Made by a program: the position numbers and the translations under genes. A stretch of 64,000 bases of DNA from Ehretia macrophylla (taxonomy: Eukaryota; Streptophyta; Magnoliopsida; Boraginales; Ehretiaceae), in assembly GCA_037974665.1 (NCBI GenBank), contig CM075775.1, positions 32,493,732 to 32,557,731 on the forward strand, written 5' to 3'. The notes beneath the pieces were generated by a model. That model ran no database searches and was not told the DNA's origin. It was given only the letters and a program-made list of their open reading frames with translations. Shown here in pieces: positions 39,291 to 52,313 of this stretch (position 1 is the stretch's first letter; each line of letters starts with the position of its first letter).

Positions 39291-39339
39291 AGGAGGTGTG
39301 AAACAAAGTGGAGAGAGTTGGTTATGTATTCACAAAGAA

Positions 39340-42300
39340 ATGTCACAAGAATCTGAGGAGATAAAGACGATAGAGCAATGGAGATGGTCTGAAATGCAAG
39401 GCCTTGAACTTGTTGTGTCAGCTCACGAGTCATCAGACACCATAGATTTAAGCACACCCTTTAAATCCAACAACAACAACAACAACAGTAGTTATAATAG
39501 CACCCCATCAACTCCTACTATAACTATAACAACCCCCACAACGGCTACAACAACTGCACACACTACACACACTGAGCATACAGAAACAACCCAAGAATTT
39601 GTACAAGAGAGAAGAGAAATGGATGGTTCTGAAGGGAACAACAATCATGGTGGCGGTGGCGATGGAGATGGAGAGAAGAACTCAACAGCCGCTATTGAGT
39701 TCAAGGAGCTCTTCAGATTTGCTGATGGTTTGGACTATGTTTTGATGGGAATTGGCACCGTTGGTGCTTTTGTTCATGGCTGTTCATTGCCTTTGTTCTT
39801 GAGATTCTTTGCTGATCTTGTTAATTCTTTTGGGTCTTATGCTAATGATGTTGATAAGATGACACAAGAAGTTTTGAAGGTAAACACAAATCCATTTAAA
39901 CAAACATATGTATATATATGTGTGTGTGTTGCTGTTTGATGACAACAAGATAATGAAGTGAAGTGATAAGTATTCTTTTCTTGAATGGTTGTTTTTGGTG
40001 CAGTATGCATTTTACTTTCTTGTAGTTGGAGCTGCAATATGGGCATCTTCATGGGCAGGTTAGAAGAAAAAAAAGAGTAGCTTTAATGGTTTTATGTTGA
40101 TTGTGTTAAATAATTTGTTGAAGTTTTTTCTGATTGATAAATGAAGAATCTTGAAATCTGCAGAGATATCATGTTGGATGTGGACTGGAGAGAGGCAAAC
40201 AACAAAGATGAGGATCAAGTACTTAGAGGCTGCTCTGAACCAGGATGTTCAATACTTTGATACCGAGGTTCGAACATCGGATGTAGTTTTTGCCATCAAC
40301 ACTGATGCAGTCATGGTCCAAGACGCGATTAGTGAGAAGGTGAAGAAGAAAGAAAGAGCTCAATTGGGCTCGATTCGTATATTGTAATGAATATGTTTTT
40401 GTGGCGATGGTTTCTAATTGGGCTTTAGTTGTGATTTGAATGCAGTTGGGTAACTTCATACACTATATGGCAACATTTGTTTCTGGATTTGTGGTGGGCT
40501 TTACTGCGGTATGGCAATTAGCCTTGGTCACTCTTGCAGTGGTTCCTCTCATAGCTGTGATTGGAGGCATTCATACCACGACATTAGCGAAGCTCTCGGC
40601 CAAGAGCCAAGAATCTCTTTCGCAAGCTGGAAACATTGTTGAGCAGGTAATAAAGATTGGATTTTTATAGCAATGAAGCTCGTGTTTTTCGTATAAAATT
40701 ACTCTGTTTTGCTGATTCAAGCCAAATTGCAGACAATAGTTCAAATCAGGACAGTATTGGCATATGTGGGCGAGTCGAAAGCTTTACAAGATTACTCTGC
40801 TGCCTTGAAGATTGCCCAGAAGACTGGTTACAAGACTGGATTTTCAAAGGGATTGGGACTTGGATGTACATACTTCACCGTTTTTTGTTGCTATGCTCTT
40901 CTGTTATGGTATGGAGGTTATTTGGTTAGGCACCATTTTACCAATGGAGGACTTGCCATAGCCACTATGTTTGCAGTTATGATAGGTGGACTGTAAGTAC
41001 TCTGTCCATGTAATTTCTCAAATGTAATCTTCATTTCGTGTCCTTTTTCTCGAGATGATTTTCCTTCTTTTGATTTTATAGAGCTCTGGGTCAATCTGCC
41101 CCAAGTATGACTGCATTTGCAAAGGCCAGAGTTGCAGCTGCAAAAGTTTTTCGAATAATTGACCACAAACCAAGTGTTGACAGAAACACTGAATCCGGGT
41201 TGGAATTAGACTCTGTTACAGGACAAGTAGAGCTTAAAAATGTGAATTTTGCCTATCCTTCAAGGCCAGATGTTCAAATACTTAAGAATTTCTCCCTTAC
41301 CGTTCCTGCTGGGAAGACGATAGCCTTGGTTGGAAGCAGTGGTTCTGGAAAAAGCACTGTTGTTTCCCTCATTGAGAGGTTCTATGATCCAACTTCAGGT
41401 AAAAAACTCGTTAAATTTCCAGACATGACTACATTTCATGGTAGGAATTTTTTTTATTAATGTCAGGTAGTTTACGATCCCGAGTCCATGTAGTTCTTGG
41501 ACTGGAAAATCTCTGTTAATAAATGAGTGGCTGTGCAGGACAAGTTGTGCTAGATGGCCATGACATTAAGACATTAAAGCTGAGATGGTTGAGACAGCAA
41601 GTAGGGCTAGTGAGCCAAGAGCCAGCACTGTTTGCCACCACCATCAAAGAGAACATACTTCTCGGCAGGCCTGATGCAAGTCTAGTTGAGGTTGAAGAGG
41701 CTGCTAGAGTTGCTAATGCTCATTCATTCATCATCAAGCTTCCTGATGGTTTTGATACTCAGGTAAGACATGGTAAACCGAATCAAATCAAGCCTTATCC
41801 ATCGAGTCAGAATTTAATTTTCTTATTTCGTGCTTCTCGAAAATAAAAATTGTAAAGAAAAAAATGTGTTGCTTGTGGAAAACAAACACCTATTCTCTCT
41901 CCTACATTCTACTCCAGCATTTAATGCACAAGCTTAATTGTTTATGGTCCCACCAATAACTTATGGAAAGAAGATAGAAACTTAATGTATGCCACTAGTT
42001 GCAGAATGTCAAAAGTTGCTTGACCCTGTAATTTTACGCATAATTATTCCATCTCATCAAGCAATGGCTCTAATTGTTAGTGTATATAGTCCTGCATAAA
42101 TAAATAGGGGTGACTTTAGGCGGGTGACTTTAGGCTGTAGACAAGGTAATAAATACCATTTTGCTTGACGAGGGGTCAGTCCCCTTCGGCCGGATAATAT
42201 ATTGTGGGTTCCACTTGTGTTTCATGGACAGATGGCCGTTTTGCCACAGGGAAGAATTTCCTCTTGGCTAGTTGCTATTCATTATTTACTCCTGTATTGA

Positions 42301-45300
42301 AAATTTGGCTTGCCTTTAGCAGTGGGCACGCTGCATGCAGATTTTTGTTGGATGATTAAGTTTTTGTAGTGTAAATAAGCATTTCGTGCGTATACGATGG
42401 TTTTTTACAAGGAAGTGTGATGCATTTAAGACTGAATGGCTTACTTACTCAGTCAACAAACAGACCTAACATGGTTTGAAAGTCAATGCTGGGGAGGTGT
42501 GTTTGGTCATGCATTTAGAAGTAGGGTAACATGGTTTCAGTCAACAATGCATGTGGGAGAATGCAACGGCTGTTTTTCATTCCTGTAGAAGCAGGAACCT
42601 CTAAGCTTTAGGTGATGGAGTGGGTGTGACTAGGAAACGCACAGTAGCATGCAGGTCATATCAGCGGCTGCTATTTTGAAACTAATGCTCGCGATGTGAA
42701 ATTTTTTGCTTTCCTCCCCGAGGGAGGGTCGGGGAGTGGTTGAGATCTACGGGGCTTACTGTGGATGTAGGAGTATCAGATACGACCGAACCCTACTAAA
42801 ATAGATAATTAATTAAAACAAAATGAAAGAAGACTGTGTAAGCTGGTAAAATTACAAATTTGAGAAATGTGTAGTATATTATTGAAGAAAATTTTGTTTG
42901 ATAAGATTAAGCTCTCATTCTCAACTGGAAAAGCAGATTTGAATTAGGACTTTCCTTCTAAACAGTAACTAAATCGAAGTACACCTTTGATTGCATTAAC
43001 CCTTGAGATTTATAATGGCTAATTTAATGAATAGCACTAAGGAATTTTTTCCTTATGAAATTAATTTCTAAAAAGTAAGGAGAATTGTAAATGAAAAGAA
43101 TTAAATCAGCAGAAAGTGAAACATTGTTTTGGACATGGCAGGTAGGGGAGAGAGGGTTGCAACTCTCGGGTGGACAAAAGCAGAGGATAGCTATTGCAAG
43201 AGCTATGCTAAAGAACCCAGCAATTCTGCTTTTGGATGAGGCAACAAGCGCATTGGATTCTGAATCAGAGAAGCTGGTCCAAGAAGCATTAGATCGATTC
43301 ATGATTGGAAGGACAACTCTTGTTATTGCTCATCGCCTGTCTACCATCAGGAAGGCTGACCTCGTGGCTGTGCTGCAGCAAGGTAGTGTTACGGAGATTG
43401 GAACACATGATGAACTCATGGCAAAAGGAGAAAATGGCGTCTATGCGAAGCTCATCAGAATGCAAGAAGCAGCTCACGAAACAGCTCTTAACAATGCCAG
43501 AAAGAGTAGTGCCAGGTATACTTTCCCATATGTTAACTATAACTGGAATTTCTAGCAAACATAATTTATAACTAAAATTCTCAATTGAGTATGTTAAGGT
43601 ACTTAGTCCTGCATGATTTGGGTATAAGTAGTAAGCTTATAAGTTGTTGATTAATGAGTTTTTTTATTTTACAGGCCCTCTAGCGCAAGGAACTCTGTGA
43701 GCTCACCTATAATTACCCGAAACTCCTCCTACGGTCGATCTCCATACTCACGCCGGCTATCGGACTTCTCTACTTCAGACTTTAGTCTGTCCCTCGATGC
43801 TGCATATCCTAATTATCGGCTTGAAAAACTTGCGTTCAAAGAACAAGCTAGTTCCTTCTGGCGCCTTGCTAAAATGAACTCTCCTGAGTGGAGATATGCT
43901 TTAGTTGGCTCTATAGGCTCAGTTGTTTGTGGCTCGCTTAGTGCATTCTTCGCATATGTCCTGAGTGCTGTTCTCAGTGTCTACTACAATCAAGACCATG
44001 CCTATATGAAGAGAGAAATTGCAAAATATTGCTATCTGTTAATTGGTGTTTCATCAGCTGCACTTATTTTCAATACACTCCAGCACTTCTTCTGGGATAA
44101 GGTGGGAGAGAACTTAACAAAACGAGTGAAAGAGAAAATGCTATCGGCTGTCCTCAAAAACGAAATGGCATGGTTCGATCAAGAAGAGAATGAAAGTTCT
44201 AGAGTTTCAGCAAGACTGGCTCTGGATGCCCAAAATGTTAGGTCAGCCATAGGTGACCGCATTTCAGTGATTATGCAGAACTCAGCTCTTATGCTAGTTG
44301 CCTGCACTGCTGGGTTTGTCTTGCAGTGGCGCCTAGCTCTTGTACTCATTGCGGTTTTCCCTGTTGTTGTTGCAGCAACAGTTTTACAGGTTTGTTTTCC
44401 ACAACTGAATCCATATAACATGCATATCAGGAAGGCAGTGGACAGTGAGGTCACTTTAGGAATGCCTAGGAGCGTTAATATACACTTTCGAGACATTAAA
44501 TTGAAATTTTTTAATAGAAGTCGACCTAAATAAACCTAATTTTTGTTTTTCTTTGGAGTTACCATTAATTGATGCCTGATGAATTTCCGTAATTGACTAT
44601 TTTCATTATACTTTCAACAGAAAATGTTCATGACGGGATTCTCAGGAGACCTAGAAGCTGCACATGCCAAATCCACCCAACTAGCAGGAGAAGCCGTGGC
44701 CAATGTGAGAACTGTTGCTGCCTTCAATTCCGAATCTAAAATTGTCAGCCTTTTCACAACAAATCTCCAAACTCCACTCCGACGTTGCTTCTGGAAAGGA
44801 CAGATTGCTGGAAGTGGTTATGGAATAGCCCAATTTCTGCTTTATGCTTCCTATGCCTTAGGTCTTTGGTATGCCTCTTGGCTCGTCAAGCATGGGATCT
44901 CTGACTTCTCAAAGACTATTCGTGTTTTTATGGTCCTCATGGTTTCAGCGAATGGTGCCGCTGAAACATTGACCTTAGCTCCTGACTTTATTAAGGGTGG
45001 AAGAGCAATGCGGTCAGTGTTTGATCTCCTTGACCGCAAAACTGAAATTGAGCCTGATGATCCAGATTCTACCCCAGTTCCTGAAAGACTTCGCGGTGAA
45101 GTAGAACTCAAGCATGTCGACTTCTCTTACCCATCTCGGCCTGATGTTCCAATTTTCCGTGATCTGTGTTTACGTGCCCGAGCTGGCAAAACTCTAGCTC
45201 TTGTGGGACCTAGTGGTAGTGGTAAGAGCTCAGTCATTGCACTTATACTGCGATATTATGATCCTTCATCAGGTCGCGTTATGATTGACGGAAAAGACAT

Positions 45301-45907
45301 CCGAAAATACAATCTGAAGGCATTGAGACGTCACATTGCAATGGTGCCACAAGAGCCATGCCTCTTTGCTACAACAATATATGAAAATATTGCTTATGGA
45401 CATGAATCGGCAACTGAAGCTGAGATCATTGAAGCAGCAACCTTGGCTAATGCCCACAAATTTGTATCATCGCTGCCTGATGGCTACAAGACATTTGTTG
45501 GAGAGAGAGGAGTTCAGTTATCCGGAGGACAGAAGCAGAGAATAGCCATTGCTCGCGCTTTCTTAAGGAAAGCAGAGCTGATGCTGCTGGATGAAGCCAC
45601 AAGCGCTCTTGATGCTGAGTCAGAAAGGTCTGTACAGGAAGCATTGGAACGCGCTTGTTCAGGAAAGACCACAATTGTGGTTGCACATAGGCTATCTACC
45701 ATCAGGAACGCTCATATCATCGCTGTGATAGATGATGGAAAAGTAGCAGAACAGGGCTCTCACTCTCATCTCTTGAAAAACTACCCCGATGGAATTTACT
45801 CGCGCATGATACAATTGCAAAGATTTACGCACGGACAAGCTGTGACTATGGTATCTGGTTCAAGTTCTTCAGCACGTCACAAGGAAGATCAAGATCAAGG
45901 CCAATGA
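39340..45907 (+). CDS. ABCB1: ABC transporter B family member 1 (P-glycoprotein 1, auxin efflux)
   Basis: Full-size ABCB pump (TMD-NBD-TMD-NBD) of the plasma membrane; orthologs export auxin with the immunophilin TWD1. Ten exons join in frame to 1382 aa: 39340-39879, 40004-40058, 40164-40339, 40446-40646, 40733-40992, 41082-41398, 41539-41762, 43142-43515, 43675-44389 and 44621-45907. NBD1 has Walker [10 protein letters not shown] (495-503), LSGGQ (599-603) and Walker B ILLLDE (about 619-624). NBD2 has GPSGSGKSS (1150-1158), LSGGQ (1254-1258) and [10 protein letters not shown] (1276-1285). The ABCB1-specific linker [20 protein letters not shown] is present. Start [10 protein letters not shown] was chosen because related ABCB1 proteins begin this way; an in-frame ATG at 39298 would add 14 aa. 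The roughly 118 residues before IEFKELF are low-complexity (N-, T- and G-rich), making it about 100 aa longer than the Arabidopsis protein. Intron 7 is longest (1379 bp). Confidence 0.97.
41763..43141 (+). other. Long intron 7 of ABCB1
   Basis: It opens GTAAGA after DTQ and closes GGCAG before [12 protein letters not shown]. No transposon ends or ORF were recognised in its 1379 bp; the other introns are all under 250 bp. Confidence 0.85.
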
Positions 45908-46468
45908 AGCAAAGAAAAATACCACCAGAAAGGAGTATAATTTCTCATACCCTTTAATGATTTTTGGGAATCCTTATTATCACTTCACCCTCTTGATATA
46001 GCATAGTATGTGTATTATCTAAATTCACCATAATATAGTCTGGTTAATCCATTTTCTCCCTCACTTTTGAGTACTGCTTTTTCTTTCTCCATTTTAGTCC
46101 TTAGATGGAGTCACTTGCTGCAACTCCTTGTATATATTTAGTATTTCACATCGCTTGTCATGCATAGGCCTAGAATTCTAACCCACTAAGCAAAGCTAGT
46201 GTCATAGACTTTACTATAATTATTTTGGAGCAAATATCCACTAGGTTCTAAATGGTGGTTAACCTGGTTTATTACTTAAACCTGTAATCTCAGATTTTAT
46301 AATTAGCACATTTCAAACCCAACACTCCGGTGAGATTTGTATCCTAAACTTAATTACAATTGTTTAGGGCTAGTTATGCAATCAAAATGGTTAATCTTAG
46401 TTATTATAAGACTTAGAAAACTCATTTGAAAATTACGTTTGTAGTATGTGTATCATGAGTATGTGACA
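45908..46468. other. ABCB1 3' flank
   Basis: Probable 3' UTR followed by spacer. A piece near 46320 ('caacactccggtgagatttg') resembles a unit of the degenerate repeat at 19575-19875. Confidence 0.45.
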
Positions 46469-46625
46469 TTTTTTTTTTTTTTAATAAAATGAGGGGTTCT
46501 TCCCTCCGAAAATTTTATTAATATCAAAAGAAATGTACAAAAGTGGAGTGGGATAAAAAGCTGGAATCTCCACGGGGATTGGGGTAGTTACCTGTCCCAA
46601 AAGCCCAGTTAATCTAAAAGGAATA
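46469..46625 (-). mobile_element. LINE 3' end fragment (- strand)
   Basis: On + strand it starts with a T-run (46469-46482) and then aataaaatgaggggttcttc. Read on the - strand this is a 3' UTR-like sequence ending '..ttattaataaaattttcgg' and poly-A. The overall style resembles 3' ends of plant L1-type LINEs. Strongly 5'-truncated, no ORF. Confidence 0.5.
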
Positions 46626-47944
46626 CAATTTGTTCCTTTTTACAAGAGTCTAAACAAGAGATTATGATATAACATAAATGCAACGCATAACCCTTGTCTT
46701 ACTCGTGTAAAAAACTAGAAACAAGATGGTGAGCAATATTAAAGAAATTGGATAACATGAGCAATATTATTCAACACTATTGACTACTTGATCAACATTT
46801 GTAAAAGCGGACCCTTCTAATGATTTGGCGTGAAATATGTCAAAGTCAAGGGTAATAATGATAGACAAGCTTTCTAAATTTTAATTGCGAGTGTGATCAA
46901 GCATGTTAGAATTCCATCATTTTCTCACCCAGTTTTATCAATTGATGATAATAATGGCTGTACAACCCGGACCAGAATGTTGGATTTCCGACAAGATAAT
47001 AAGTCACAATCCCGCTTACTTTTAACAAAAAAAAAAAAATAATAATAATAATAATAAGTCACAATCCACACATATATTAGATCCAATCATGCTACGTTTT
47101 GGACCATACAATCTTGATCTCTAAAAATAAAATAAAAAAAACTATTCAAGTGGAAGGTTTAAAGCGAATCTCACTTGCACATAAAAAAATATGTTGAAAA
47201 TAACAAATAAATATAATAAATTTTTCTCTAAAACTTTGGCTTTAAATCTTGTTGCCGCCTATTTAAATACAAAAATATCATACTCGCAAAAGACTAAAAA
47301 CAAATCTTCTTTAACACCTCTGTGTTCAAGTTTCTCTATCACCTTTTTTTTTTTAAAAAAAAAGTTGTCCGCATGTTGGGCTAAAAACGAATCCGCTTAC
47401 ACGTGAGGGTCGTGTAACAGACAATATATAAATATAATAAAATTCCCACCAATTCAAAAATTGAAAAAACTGTTCACGTGTAAGATTCAAAACAAATTTT
47501 ACCTGCACGTGAAGAGATGTGTTAAAGATAATAAATTAATATAATAAACTATTTAATGACAATTTAAATTTATAGATGATGAAATAATTTAATAGCATGT
47601 TTTATATTGACGACGATAGTGACGGTGGATTATCTAAAAAGATAAGAGGGGGGAACAACATTATTGACTTGGGGTCACGAGGTGGTTGCACATGCGAAAG
47701 AGCCTTAAAAAAGAGATGGAGACTTGATGGAAAACTTGGGTGCATAAACAGGGACAAAAAGCGACATTATATTTAGAACCTTATGTGAGAGTACATGTTG
47801 GTGGAGGTGCATGATAAAACAGAAAGGATGTGGTAACAGAGAAGTGACAAAGGATATGATAATGTTTACTTGATGACAATTGTGCTAATGTTTCTTGACA
47901 CTCAGAAAACGATAAAGAATACTGAGTGGCCACCAATAGTGCAT
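46626..47944. other. Intergenic spacer with short recurrent fragments
   Basis: No gene. A phrase of the form 'tgttaaa(g)ataataaat..aatataataaa' occurs at about 47190, 47415, 47520 and again at 48730. It marks fragments of one decayed repeat. Confidence 0.4.
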
Positions 47945-47945
47945 T

Positions 47946-48136
47946 TTTTAGATAACGGGAGAATTTAATTGGTAGAGTCTGATCACTAAATAGTGAACTC
48001 TTGAGTGTAACTGTGTGCCCTTATATATGTATCATGTCAGTCAAGAATGGAATGTCGAAACAATAGAGAGTGTTGAATCTGCAGTCTCGCAAAAAAGATT
48101 TTACCCTATTATCGCTGGACCATATCCCTCGAACAG
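47946..48136 (-). repeat. SINE copy, - strand
   Basis: The - strand head carries the box A-like TGGTCCAGCGA and the box B-like ATTCAACAC (8 of 9). It aligns with 32341-32530 over the tail (gggagaatttaattggtag) and the head (ggaccatatccc). Confidence 0.55.
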
Positions 48137-48849
48137 ATAAATATCTATATTGGATGATGCGGGGTTTGAATTCGGTATTTTGAGAAAAATTGAGTTGGCT
48201 CAAGTGAACCCAAATTTAGGCCGAAAAGAAAAAAAGTCCATATCAATATATAAGAGTTTTATTTCTAGATTGAAGACAAGTATTCAAGCTTTCATAATGA
48301 TGTCTTTTAAGCGTTTTTAGCGTGTGGGTATCAGGTGACGCTTGTTAATAATGTAGATTTAGATTGTTAAAATATCAGATATCTAAGATATTGATTGATA
48401 TGGTAGGTGCAATTATTATTATTATTATTTTTTCATATAACTTGTCATCATTCCCCTGGAGATGTATAATTGTAGCAAATATTTACTCTTTTCTTGATGT
48501 ACCATATGTATCTCTTGTGCCTAGAGCAGTTATGTTCGTTTTTCCAAAAATGAACTAGAGTGCTATATGCTGAACACGTGTCTAAAAAAGAAAGTTCTCC
48601 GTCATCAGCATTAAATCCCTATTTAACATTTTTAAATTTAAATTTTTAGACGAAGTAATTTATTAATATATTATAATTTACTTAACAAAATGTCTTAGGC
48701 TCAAGTCTTTTTGCTACCCATTTAAAATAGAATATGTTAAAGGTTATAAATAATTATAATAAATACCTCCCTAAAAATCTTAATCTTAAGCTTGGCTTAA
48801 GAATTTCTGTTTTCTCCATTTGGACATGTAAATGGCAGGAAGTCAACTA
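48137..48849. other. Intergenic spacer
   Basis: AT-rich; a decayed repeat phrase lies near 48730. No gene seen. Confidence 0.4.
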
Positions 48850-48861
48850 TATCAAGAATTA

Positions 48862-48990
48862 CTTCTAGCCATTGGTCTAGTGGTGTGATTTTCGCTTTAA
48901 ATGCGAGAGTTTTCGAGATCAATTCTCGTATATAATATCTTAAGTGATGTAAAGTAACTTAGGCCTCCCATAAATAAATAAATAAAATTG
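48862..48990 (+). repeat. Complete tRNA-derived SINE with 12-bp target duplication
   Basis: Box A TGGTCTAGTGG (48873-48883) and box B GATCAATTC (48917-48925) match the pol III consensus exactly at tRNA spacing. The 3' end is (AAAT)n-like. Perfect flanking repeats tatcaagaatta lie at 48850-48861 and 48991-49002. At 129 bp it is the reference copy for the interrupted SINE at 1385-1489. Transcription would be internal and by pol III. Confidence 0.8.
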
Positions 48991-49002
48991 TATCAAGAAT
49001 TA

Positions 49003-51357
49003 AAAATAGCACAACATGAGAGAAAGAAAATGTTCTTAAAGAGTCTTGTGCACTATAATAAGAGTGAAAAAACTTTTGATAATTCAAGCCTACTAGAATC
49101 TTAATACTAGGAGAAAGTCTCCCATCAAACCAATCATTCTATTTCCTCACATATAGGTGGGTTCAACAGATTTGTATCACGGTCGAATGACCGTTGAACT
49201 GATGTAAGAATTTTTCTAATACTAAGACATTTGGACAAATTAGGTGAAATAAAAGTTCTAAGGAATAGTGACATGAGAATTAATTCAAATAATAGTGACA
49301 TGAGAACTAATTCCAAATTATGTAGTTATTTTTCAATTTTATAATAAAAAAAATTGATTTGAAACTATCTATAATGACAATAAATCAAAATTTTTGATTT
49401 ATTTTTCATAGTAGCAAGTTGTTAAATTTAGATTTTGGGCCATAGGCAGGCCCATTCCAGCAGCTAGCTAAGCATCAAGTTGGGCTTGCGGTGGAGGCCC
49501 AATCCATTTCTGGACCCAACAGACATTATAGGAGAGTCCAGTTTAGATTTTACTATTGGGTTTGGATTTTACAATTGCAAGTAGGCCTCTCTAATTGAGC
49601 TTTTTGACCTGAGATTACTGGGTTTTGACTTGCATGACTTTTACTACTACTAACAATTATATTGAGTTTTTCAGCAAAAATAATGTTCCTTTCAATTCCA
49701 TAATTTTCATTTTGGATTTTACTAGTACATTAAGATTTTTTTTAAGAAAAATTTTGCATTAATTAATATGTTTTTTTTAATGGAAATTTTGATGATGACC
49801 AGCCTCTATTTGTAGTTTAAAAAATCTGATAACCTTAGAGCATAAATTTTAATAAAATGGAATACAAAAGATTGAATTGGTCGAAATACTAATGTTTTTC
49901 GTCAAGTCTTTAGAACTTGTTAATGTTAATCCTAGTGATCTTTATCTCTAAGGCCGTTAATTATAAATGGTTTGGCCTTCCCTTGAGCTTCAAAGGAACC
50001 GATAGTGTTGATGATTGGTAAACAAATAGTATTTTTATTCTCGAGTAGTGATAACTAAATTATGATATAACTATTCCTACTTGTTAAAAATACCGATAGT
50101 GTTAATGATTAAGGTATGAATCTGATAATGTCCTCCTTTGCCGAAAGTTAATCTTTAAGAATTTGCAAAACAAGGTATCTCGGGATTTTGCCCTGGAGAC
50201 CCTTCAGATGTTTAAATTAGCGAGATCGGGATAATTATAATGTATATAAAAGTGAATGTATAGGATAATAGTTACCTTTCTTGATATGTGTGCAGTTATA
50301 TATATACTAGTCTCATTAATAAGATATGATGCCACGTGTCTCACCCTTCTAGACATTTTATCGACTCTTCGGGCATTTTGGGAATCGGACGTCCTATGGA
50401 TCGGATATCTTCATAACCTTTGAAGACTCATAACAGATGATACTCGACTTCGGCTATTGTCCTCGGGGAATTAACTAGATCGGAGATCTCATCATTAAGC
50501 CTTTAACTAAATAAATATCCATTATGCCTTTGTGAGGTTCATCACCTCATATCACCACTGAAAGTGATAAACGAAAGCAGTTAATGAAAGAAAAAAAAAA
50601 CAAATGAAATCAAATAAATTCAAAGTTATACTACTCATAAAAATAAAATTTCATTATAATTAAGAAAGTGATTTAAGAATTGTTAATGGTTTATTATGAT
50701 TCTGTCTCTTAGTTTGATCGACATGTGACTTTGATTGTCTTTTATAGTTGGACAAAACCAATTAATAATTGTTTATGTAACCATCAATAATTACATTCTA
50801 TTATATTCCATGATCTAATTCATAATCGACTACACGACCGAACACGTGGCCTATCATCTATAGTTGTTTGGCCTCACTTCTTCCTCTCTATTAACTAATC
50901 TTGTAGCTTGTAAAGATATGAAATAACATATCATTTTTGGGAAGTAGTTTCATGCACGTGCAACCTTATTTCATTTAGCATAATTTAGCCATGTACAAGT
51001 TAATTCATGATGTAAACAACTAAACTAGCTTGGAGTGTTTTTTTGATTACACTGCCTCGTAGAAATTGATGTCTCCTGTTATTGAGCTTTTGTTGCAGAT
51101 ATAAATTAAAAAAAAAAAAAAAGGAGAACATGTTTGGTGAAATAAATATGTTTTTATTTTTTGTCCACAAAAAGTTCTAAAATAAATTTTTTAGTAGAAT
51201 TAAGTGTTTGGTTACCCTAATATGGAAGTTCCCTTAATATATAGTAATAAATATTTGAAACAAATATGTATTAGGAAGATAAAATACTTCATTTACCTAC
51301 ATATATACCATACCAAGCGTTCAACTACCTGTTTATTCTCTCCTTTTGTGTGTCCAT
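49003..51357. other. Intergenic spacer, possible decayed LTR at 49930-50570
   Basis: No gene. The stretch 49930-50570 is less AT-rich, with LTR-like phrases (ggtatctcgggattttgccc, 'gccacgtgtctcaccc', a 'tatataaaagtg' at about 50243). Neither a partner LTR nor pol was found. Confidence 0.35.
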
Positions 51358-51366
51358 GTCATCTCA

Positions 51367-51580
51367 ACGTTTTTTTTTTAATGATGAGAAACTCTTTTTA
51401 AACAACATTACATTAGATTCATTCTAAGTTTATAAAACTCATAATGTAGTGGCGCACCAAAATATATACTTCATGTCAGTCAAAAATTAAGTAACATTTG
51501 TAATGAAAAGACATAAATTTAAACTTAGGTCACAATAAGTCATAATTACCCGACTACTTCACCCAACGCTAGGGGCCTAC
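51367..51580 (-). repeat. SINE copy, - strand
   Basis: Aligns with 28252-28462: T-run, aatgatgagaaactc, 'ataatgtagtggcgcacc' and 'ccaacgctaggggcc'. Flanks gtcatctca (51358-51366) and gtgatctca (51581-51589) form a 9-bp duplication with one mismatch. 214 bp. Confidence 0.65.
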
Positions 51581-51922
51581 GTGATCTCAGCTCAATCAAT
51601 TGTTTACACCTTAAATTAGCAATGCTCCTTTTAAATAGAATATCCGCGACTCCTTAAAAATTGACATTGAATCTCTTTTTTTCCTAATCAAGCAAGTAAT
51701 CTAATATGCGCAAAATCATGGACACAAATTATAAAAAACTTGGTCTCATCACTAAATCATCATTGGAGAACCGAGTGATCAATGTTCCAATCAAGACTAA
51801 TTCTCCTATTAAGTGCACTATTACAAAATTCCTGCCACTTAACAATTCTAATGTGATGCTACCCTCAAATTTTCAAAAGATTTGATCTTCAGTAGATGCG
51901 CTATTGTTATAGAGTCGATCAT

Positions 51923-52228
51923 TCATTTCGCACTAAACAAAGTAAATCGCAGCACATAGTTGAAGTATGAAAATGTAAGATAGGAAATTTGCTCCCTTAC
52001 TATTATGAACAGCCCACGAAACGATCTTATTCCATTCACACAAGTTGTCGTGGATCCTAGTATTTGCAAGACATCTCTTCCAAATACGTTTAGTGAAACC
52101 ACATCCAAAGATGATGTGGTTTCTAGTTTCCGTCTGCAACGAACAGAACAGGCACATATATAGTTGAATAATCTCTTTGTTTCACCCTTCACTAAAATAT
52201 AACATTTCTGACATTTTGCAAGTTGCAA
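51923..52228 (-). pseudogene. LINE reverse transcriptase C-terminal fragment (zf-RVT)
   Basis: On the - strand, CLFCSLQTETRNHIIFGC followed by FTKRIWKRCLA is the zinc-binding zf-RVT module found downstream of plant LINE reverse transcriptases (C-x2-C ... H ... C, then F..RIW). A frameshift separates it from the preceding piece. The catalytic RT domain is absent. A CACTA-like terminus begins 86 bp beyond its 5' side, which may have cut the LINE. Confidence 0.65.
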
Positions 52229-52313
52229 GGCAATATTAAATTACTGGATTTTTTTAAATAAATTGATCTTTCCAAATATTTGCTTCGTCAAGCATGAGAA
52301 ATTTAAGATATAA

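Noticed and set aside
39298-39339. Upstream in-frame ATG as the ABCB1 start
   Set aside because: Related ABCB1 proteins begin at MSQ.SEEIKT, and this ATG would lie within a few bases of the TATA-predicted transcript start.
51923-52228. Reading this as a host zinc-finger gene
   Set aside because: The Cys/His pattern and the following RIW match LINE zf-RVT, and the frame is broken.
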